DNA of 64,000 bases. Origin: Arcuatula senhousia. Its lineage: Eukaryota; Mollusca; Bivalvia; Mytilida; Mytilidae. Under the pieces are notes generated by a model. The model saw nothing but the letters and a program-made list of their open reading frames with translations. It did no database searches and was not told where the DNA came from. Location of the stretch: contig OZ020309.1 in the NCBI GenBank assembly GCA_963971305.1, positions 2,225,001-2,289,000 of the forward strand. Direction: 5' to 3'. The translations under genes were made by a program, and so were the position numbers. Below, piece by piece: positions 58,000 through 64,000 of this stretch; the stretch's first letter is position 1, and each line of letters opens with the position of its first letter.

Positions 58000-58069
58000 G
58001 TGACCGAACAACCTTTATAATTCAATCGTGCGCCCGGCGCACTCGTGAATTATTGGGTTGTTCGGTCAC
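58000..58069. mobile_element. Short fold-back
   Basis: GTGACCGAACAACC is mirrored by GGTTGTTCGGTCAC. AATTCAATCGTGCGC and GCGCACTCGTGAATT continue the pairing towards the centre CCG. Confidence 0.75.
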
Positions 58070-58427
58070 TCGTTTACAATTCAACATAATTTTCTCAACC
58101 TCTTCTCATGGGTTATTCCTCATTTAATTTGAAAAATGTGTTTGGTTAGCCTACTGAATTAAATGTTGCTTGCTCATTAGAAAAAGAAGGTGTAATATCA
58201 AACACAGCTCGTAGCGGGCACGAAGTCTTTTTTATTGGAATCCTTGTGAAAATCCCTTTTACACAACAAGTAGCTTTTTATTTTGATTTTTTGCTCACAT
58301 AATCAATTTAACATTTAACATGTATAGATTACCCCGGCTACCAGTACTTTCAGTACTTTGATTATTGAACCAACTGGTACCCTCCCGCTATGTCTGAAAA
58401 AAAACAAGGCAAATCCAGTAGACATAA

Positions 58428-58634
58428 TACCGTGGTTTCATTATTATTCGTTGGGTATCATATTTTGCGATTTTCGTGGGTACTATACATCCTCGAAATC
58501 TTAAAGCCCACAAAAAGCAAGTCTTACATTGATCTATATGCTGCAGAAAAACACAAATTTAAGAACACATGAACTGATCTTTTTGCATCAAAATCACGAA
58601 AATTGGTACCCAAACTATAAATAAATCAACAGTA
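58428..58634. mobile_element. MITE, TTTCGTGGG family
   Basis: TACCGTGGTTTCATTATTAT and the mirrored end around TAAATAAATCAACAGTA are the family's inverted ends. Inside are GATTTTCGTGGGTAC and ACGAAAATTGGTACCC. Compare 11472-11681 and 23113-23322. Confidence 0.7.
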
Positions 58635-59111
58635 GACGGACAAATACCAAAAAAAGAAAACTACAACTTAACGACAATTCGAGTCGAAAAAGTTCCAATT
58701 GCCACACTTGAAATACGTTGATCAAAATCTTTAATACGACATTTAATAAAATTGACAATCCTTTAGACTTCTTGGTATTAAACAGTAGTAATTTTGTGCT
58801 TTTAACTCAGATTCTACCAAAACACCATTAATTTCCGAGCAAATAGACTTGTATAATTGGACATCTGGTTATTGTGACATAAACGATGTGTTTTTTGTCA
58901 AAATATAGAATCAGATGACATCTCTCGTGGCTAAAAAAGCTATCAAAATACATTTATCGTAAATGCTGTGAAGAACATTGTCGCATAGGAAAAATTATAA
59001 GAAAATCTCTGAGTGGACAATTATGAAACAGACGGTAAAATTGGTTCCACTTATTAACGTCATAAACACAAAGGGTTCCTTTCATTTATTTTGCATTAAA
59101 TCTGTAAAATA

Positions 59112-59400
59112 ACAAAGGATAAGAACAGATTCCAAGTCCTCAGCTCGTTGAGGGCAAAAAAATACATTTCGGCAGGTTGAACAGGAAGTAGATGAATGAC
59201 AGACCTAAAAACACATTCTGTCATATGGGCCCCCGATTAAAAACTGCATACTCAATATTGAAAACTACAAATGGTAGTTGCTGAAAATTCTGTTACGAAA
59301 AGGTTTGACGAACGCATGCACGCACGAACACACACATCCACATCCACGATCAGACGCTCGGCATTGTGTATGTCCCTGCTTTGCAGCGGCGACATAAATG
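59112..59400. repeat. Interspersed repeat shared with 32.5 kb
   Basis: AACAGATTCCAAGTCCTCAG, TCATATGGGCCCCCGATTAA and TGTATGTCCCTGCTTTGC match 32475-32735 in order. Here the GACGGACGG tract is replaced by an ACGCACGAACACACACATCC stretch. Confidence 0.6.
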
Positions 59401-60594
59401 GCGGTGTTACTTTTCTCTTCCTCTGCCTCTTTCTTTAACCATTATTTATCCCAAAAAGTAAGTTTCAGCCTCCCCCTTTTTTTCTTTCCCTCTTAAATAT
59501 ATGTTTATATCTGCAACGTATGACCTGGCGTTTTTGGTCAACTGGACATTGGGAATGAGCCTAAATGTATACAGCACACTTTATAAGTTGTCATCATCAA
59601 AACTATATCCTTTGCCATGTCGTCTAACAAATAGCTTAATAAGTACTGTTTTCATGTTTGTCAAGTTTTTGTTGTGTATGTGTTACCGTATAAAGGTATT
59701 TATTAGATTTACTTTGTTATTATTGCGAACTCTCAGCAGTCGAAGCTGAAAAACATCTTCAATGACATGTACGCTTTAAAGAGACTAAAGATATGAGCTG
59801 TTATAGAATGTACAAGGTTTATTGAAATTTTTAATAATATGACGCTAGATAACCAATAACCAATTAAATGCAATTATGAATTGTGATGGAACCCAAGAAT
59901 GTTCTTTGTAAGACTGGTTCATCAGCCAAAAATATTATAAGGCCTTTTTGTGACTTAGAAATGACGATATCTGTTTGTTTGTTTTGTTCTGCCTTATTTT
60001 AATATTTTTTGCGGTAGCCTGTTATTCTAGTCTTTTTTAATTAAGTTTGTTTGATTGTAAATGGCCACATTCTTGTGTATTGCAATATTATAGCGTTGCT
60101 TACGCTTAAACAATAAAAAAAGATACTTCGTTAAGCCACTTCTTTACTTCTTATCTTACCTCCATGTTTTTCGTTGAGATAATGTTAACTTGAACACATT
60201 TTATACGTCTCACCATTCTAATGAACATGAAATCAAGCCAAATGACAGGAAATTATTTTAAGATCTAAAATTGCTCTCAGTGTAATATCTGTTCGTTCTC
60301 CTTAAGAATAAGGAATTTAGAAATATCTCTCGTTGGTTTATTTAATTAACAACGTCTAAATGGCTTCTAGACATTTTTGTTCGTAATTTAGCTTTGTTCT
60401 GCAGTTACGAACTGCATATTAAAGGATATCTATTGTGTTGTATTTGTTAAGAACACGATACTTATCAAAGAAATGTTTTTCAAACATACATTTTAATACA
60501 TTTTCAATCAGTGATAATTGAATCAAACAATGATCATTCATTTATCATGCACCACAGGGACTTGCTCCTATCTATCAATATTTAATGTTTCTGT
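59401..60594. other. No gene recognised
   Basis: An 82-codon plus frame at 59501-59749 has no motif. AT-rich otherwise. Confidence 0.4.
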
Positions 60595-61128
60595 TCTGCT
60601 GACCGTTCTAGGACAGTTTATGACAAGCCGTGTCCTGTCATAGAACAGTTCGGTTCTGGACAGTTCTGTCCAATGTCATATTTAGAACTGATCAAAGCCC
60701 TGACAGTTCTAAGCTGCCTTACGCCCTGACAGCTCTAACCTGTTTTGTGCCCTGACAGTTCTAAGCTCTGACAGTTCTAAGCCCTGACAGTTCCAAAACC
60801 CTGAGGTTTCAGAACTATTCTGGCTTATGTCAAAAGTAATGAAAGTTGCATTGCTACTGGGAATAAAATAATTTGAAGAGCAAAATTTTAACATAGTTGA
60901 AAAAACATTGCAATAAACAATACATGACGTCATTTAGAACTGTCACGACCTGTCAGATCCCAGAACTGTCATGGACTTAAGGAAAGCGGTCAGGGGCTAG
61001 AGGAGTTCTAGGCTGTCATGGTCTAGAACAGTTCGAGGAGTGTCAGGGGCTGGGACAGATTATGACAGTTTTGCCTCAGAACAGTTTATGGCAGTTGTTG
61101 TCCTGGGTTAGAACAGTTCTACAACTAC
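60595..61128. repeat. Element with CTGACAGTTCTA subterminal repeats
   Basis: Left part (60595-60800) has several CCCTGACAGTTCTAAG-type units. The right part (60935-61128) has the same words mostly inverted (AGAACTGTCA, GTCAGGGGCTAG). The middle is AT-rich and non-coding. Probably a small DNA element; ends not resolved. Confidence 0.5.
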
Positions 61129-61607
61129 TAGGAGGGCCTGACGGTAAAGATGTCAGAACATGTCCCAACTGTAACTTAAAGCAAAACCAGAAAAATGTTC
61201 ATGTTTTTAGCTCACCTGGCAAAAGGTCATGTGAGCTTATGCCATCACTATGCGTCCGTCGTCGTCCGTCGTCTGTTGTCGTCCGTTAACAGTTTCAAAA
61301 ATCTTTTCCTCTTAAACCACTCAACCATATGACATGTGGGCAACAAACGATCCTCATTTTGAAATGATTCCATAAAAAACATGGCTGTTGTTACTAAAAA
61401 TAGAACATAGGGTAAAACCACTTTAAATGGCTTATAACTTAGCAACCATAACAGATAGAACAAAATACGAAGGATTTCGGGCTCTTCAGAATCAAGAAGC
61501 TCTACAAAAGGTTCCATTGAAGTTGTCAGATGAACGCTTATAGGGGTTATGGCCCTTTAAAGGTCAAAATACAAATGACAACAAAGTTCCACACAATAAA
61601 TTTTGCT

Positions 61608-61652
61608 ACGCCTGACGCGCGTTTCGTCTATTCAAGACTCATCAGAGGCGCT
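61608..61652 (-). ncRNA. Hammerhead ribozyme, type I, core intact
   Basis: Same sequence as the motif at 1611-1655: CTGATGA, GTCT/AGAC stem II, GAAA, ACGCGCGT stem III, six-pair stem I. Predicted cut between 61614 and 61613. Confidence 0.88.
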
Positions 61653-61965
61653 CTACCAAAAATATTGAAAATGCCAAACACTACATGAATGTGAAGGGCA
61701 TAGAGTATAAAACAAAAAAATACCAAACTGGGGAACCAAATTATTACTAAGATAATCAACCTATGTCTGGGGTAGGAAGAACCTTAGGGTTTAGACAATT
61801 TTGAAATTTAAACGGATAATTTAAAGCTTTGATGAATTCTCCAACTCAAAAGTGTTGGTGCCGGAGCGGGCTAACCTCGGGGAATTTAAACTCCACCAGC
61901 AGTGCTAACCTTCACGTGTGTTCGAAATACAAATGACAACAAAGTTCCAGACAATAAATTTTGCT

Positions 61966-62010
61966 ACGCCTGACGCGCGTTTCGTCTATTCAAGACTCAT
62001 CAGAGGCGCT
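61966..62010 (-). ncRNA. Hammerhead ribozyme, type I, core intact
   Basis: Second copy, unchanged in the core and stems. The predicted cut (61972/61971) is 358 nt from the first. Confidence 0.88.
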
Positions 62011-62610
62011 CTACCAAAAATATTGAAAATGCCAATCACTGTATGAATATGAAGAGCATAGAACAGTATAACCAAAAATAGGGTTTGGACAATCAAGAAT
62101 AGCCTTTTATCACGTTTTTGCCCAATAGAATGAAAACTATTGCAGATAGAGATAAGCTGTTGCTTGCTTAAATGTTCAGCTCATTTAGCTCTACAAAAGT
62201 CTTCATAGGGTCGAAGTTGTCAGTTGACACTTATAGGGATTACAGCCCCTTAAAGGCGAAAAATTGTGTTTTTGGGCTTAAGAATGAAAACTATTGAAGA
62301 TAGGAAAAAAAACATGTTTTAATTTTTTTGGCTTACATAATGAAAAATTTAGCACATAAAGAAAAATGGTTGCTTGCTTAAGTGTTCAGTTCATTAAGCT
62401 CTTATTAAAAGTCTCTATAGAATCAAAATGTTCAAACGGCCCTTAAAATAACATTTTGCACGTTTTTGGCCTAAAAACTGAAAACTATTGCTGAAAGAGA
62501 AAAGCTGTTGCTTGCTTAAATGTTCAGCTTATTCAGTTCTACAAAGTTCTTCAAAGGGTTGACATCAAGACCAGGTGAGTGATCAAGGCTCCTGGGAGCC
62601 TCTTGTTTAT

Positions 62611-62940
62611 AGACTAATTAGAGGTATTCTACCACAAACACCTTTATAATGCCAAACACTAAATGAACAAAGTGATGTTGAAGTCTGCGAGGTCGTTGGT
62701 TTTGAAAATGATAAAGTCTTTAATATTAAAATGTTCGATGCTGCAGTTGTCAGGTCGAGTTTAGTGTGTGGCGAAACAAGCAGGTAGAGTAGTTGAATAG
62801 AGTAGCAGACTGATTCGTGTGGGTGTTAGATTGCTGTACCTAAGGTCGGGGACTTGGGTCTGTGGCAAACTGCCTTTGCTAAGTTCACTACAAATATAAA
62901 TTACAACAAAGTTCCAGTAAATTATTGCAATCAGACAAAG
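62611..62940 (-). mobile_element. Retrozyme monomer, heavily decayed
   Basis: GACTAATTAGAGGTATTCTA and ATAATGCCAAACACTAAATG match the post-ribozyme part of the unit. ACAACAAAGTTCCAGTAAAT near 62901 matches the opposite end. The hammerhead core is destroyed (TCATCAG has become TAATTAG). Confidence 0.6.
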
Positions 62941-62999
62941 AATACAAGATGTTAATTGTTGCGACACAAGCATGTGAATGTTGTCAAGATTAGGTTAAT

Positions 63000-63252
63000 C
63001 ACCTCAATATCCCTATTGTGTCTCACAACTATGTTGTGTTCTATGGTCATTATCGGATCCTTAGATTGCAATGGAAGAGGCAGGTTTGGCGCCATAAAAA
63101 CTGGTTCAACCCATCATTTCGTTTGAAATGCCTGTACCAAGTCAGGACCATTGCGATCCACCAATTATCCGGTATGACTGATTCGTTTTTGTCATTTTCT
63201 CTCGACAATGATATTTATCATTCAAGTTCGGTAGTTTTGTTATTACCTTTAT
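63000..63252 (+). mobile_element. PLE family A 3' end
   Basis: CACCTCAATATCCCTATTGT to GTAGTTTTGTTATTACCTTT then ATT, close to the 47-kb copy in the opposite orientation. The RT part is missing. The frame of about 128 codons over it is a by-product. Confidence 0.88.
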
Positions 63253-64000
63253 TGACCGACTTTTGTCATAGCCTATTTGTACCATTTTTGCAAATAAAAT
63301 ATATTGATATAAACTTCAACAAAACATGGTGCTACATGTATCGAAGAATTTGGCCGGTTTTTTTCTGCCTGATGCCCGACCACATAAAAAAACCTAAACA
63401 CTAATATATCACTGGTTAGAATTATTGAAATTAAAATGACAAAAATAACATAAAGGGTAAATTCATCATAAAACATTGCAAAAACCAACCATTAAAAGGT
63501 AAAACTAAAGGCAATCCATATTTCGTGATGCATTAATGGAGCTGTTAATGAGGTGTTATTACGACTATATGACAAATGAGGATAAACGTCGCTGATTCAT
63601 AGCACAATAACGACAAAATATTTTAATTTATTACACTGAATTTCCCTTTTAGAAATTAAACATAATATTTTTTTTTTGAAATATTATGTAAAGGATCGAC
63701 CATTTAACATGAAAGGGAAGGGCTTGTTTTTTTCCAAAAGATATTTTGTAGATATATTTAATTTTTGACGAAAACATATTGGCAGTGAAGCTGAAGAAGA
63801 AAAAAGTCTGAAGAAGGATTTTTGCCATACAAAATAAAAGATGTGTAGTTATAATGAAACAGACATTTCAAAAAGAAATAGTTGAATAAGGATGATCACA
63901 CTTCATGTTTCAAAATTTCAGTCTCATATTGGAACTCCACAAGACTATACCTTTGATACTGAAGAAACTTGTTGCACACCGACTACTTCTTTTTTATGAC
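63253..64000. other. No gene recognised
   Basis: AT-rich to the window end; no frame or repeat match. Confidence 0.45.

Larger units (their letters stand above)
61567..62079 (-). mobile_element. Retrozyme, one and a half units, nested
   Basis: Begins AATACAAATGACAACAAAGT and contains two intact minus-strand hammerheads exactly 358 bp apart. It continues some 70 bp into a second unit and then returns to the host repeat at GGGTTTGGACAATC. Nearly identical to 1584-2372, which suggests recent amplification. Confidence 0.85.
61207..62609 (+). mobile_element. Bivalve AGCTCACCTGG repeat, interrupted
   Basis: Starts AGCTCACCTGGCAAAAGGTC then ATGTGAGCTTATGCC with CGTCCGTCGTCGTCCGTC. Ends GACCAGGTGAGTGATCAAGG then CTCCTGGGAGCCTCTTG. 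The AGCTCACCTGG start is mirrored by CCAGGTGAG. I recall this pair of ends as common in bivalve genomes. The interior has three diverged copies of a block with TGCTTGCTTAAATGTTCAGC (near 62160, 62365, 62515). A retrozyme interrupts it at 61567-62079. Confidence 0.65.

Noticed and set aside
60709..60933. Leucine/serine-rich minus-strand frame
   Set aside because: Arises from the CTGACAGTTCTAAG repeats.
63018..63404. 128-codon plus-strand frame
   Set aside because: Mostly translated PLE 3' untranslated sequence; the same words recur in other copies (46932-47183, 37477-37752) in unrelated frames.

Overview
The window looks like a gene-poor, AT-rich (roughly two thirds A+T) stretch of an animal nuclear genome. 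The repeat content points to a bivalve mollusc, most likely a mytilid mussel. This rests on repeat types I recognise: abundant Penelope-like element (PLE) 3' ends, hammerhead-ribozyme retrozymes with a 358-nt unit, a tRNA-derived SINE, and small MITEs built on TTTCGTGGG or GGTTATTTTCGC inverted ends. No bacterial or organellar gene organisation, rRNA gene, convincing tRNA gene or CRISPR array was found. Most short open frames are chance or transposon-derived.

Layout. At 1-7 kb there is a retrozyme tandem (1584-2372) with three minus-strand hammerhead motifs, then mostly featureless DNA. At 7-8.5 kb a 27-bp minisatellite is split by a 5'-truncated PLE. From 9 to 25 kb lie scattered MITEs, PLE 3'-end fragments, a SINE and long unannotated AT-rich spans. 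At 25.6-30.4 kb two larger inverted-ended elements sit side by side, each with its own subterminal repeat motif; the second holds a broken PLE. From 32 to 43 kb there is a dense mixture of PLE 3' ends in both orientations, including a head-to-tail junction of two PLE families and decayed retrozymes. At 44-46.7 kb lie a MITE, a possible terminal exon on the minus strand, a fold-back element and a TIR element. At 46.9-49.9 kb is the best PLE copy: an uninterrupted reverse-transcriptase frame whose 5' end runs into 15 identical 56-bp repeats made from its own coding sequence. At 53.5-55.1 kb a duplicated PLE 3' end is followed by an unidentified coding fragment and a hammerhead-like motif. From 56 to 64 kb there are fold-back MITEs, an interrupted composite repeat carrying a nested retrozyme dimer, and another PLE 3' end.

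How the parts fit. Two PLE families dominate. Family A has a 3' end ending in TTATTACCTTTATT. Family B has a 3' end ending near CCCCATTGGTACCTCTGCTTC. Nearly all copies keep the 3' end and lose the 5' end, as expected for target-primed reverse transcription. Retrozymes are non-autonomous and encode no protein. Which enzyme copies them here is unknown; the resident PLEs are a plausible but unproven source. I find no strongly supported host gene.
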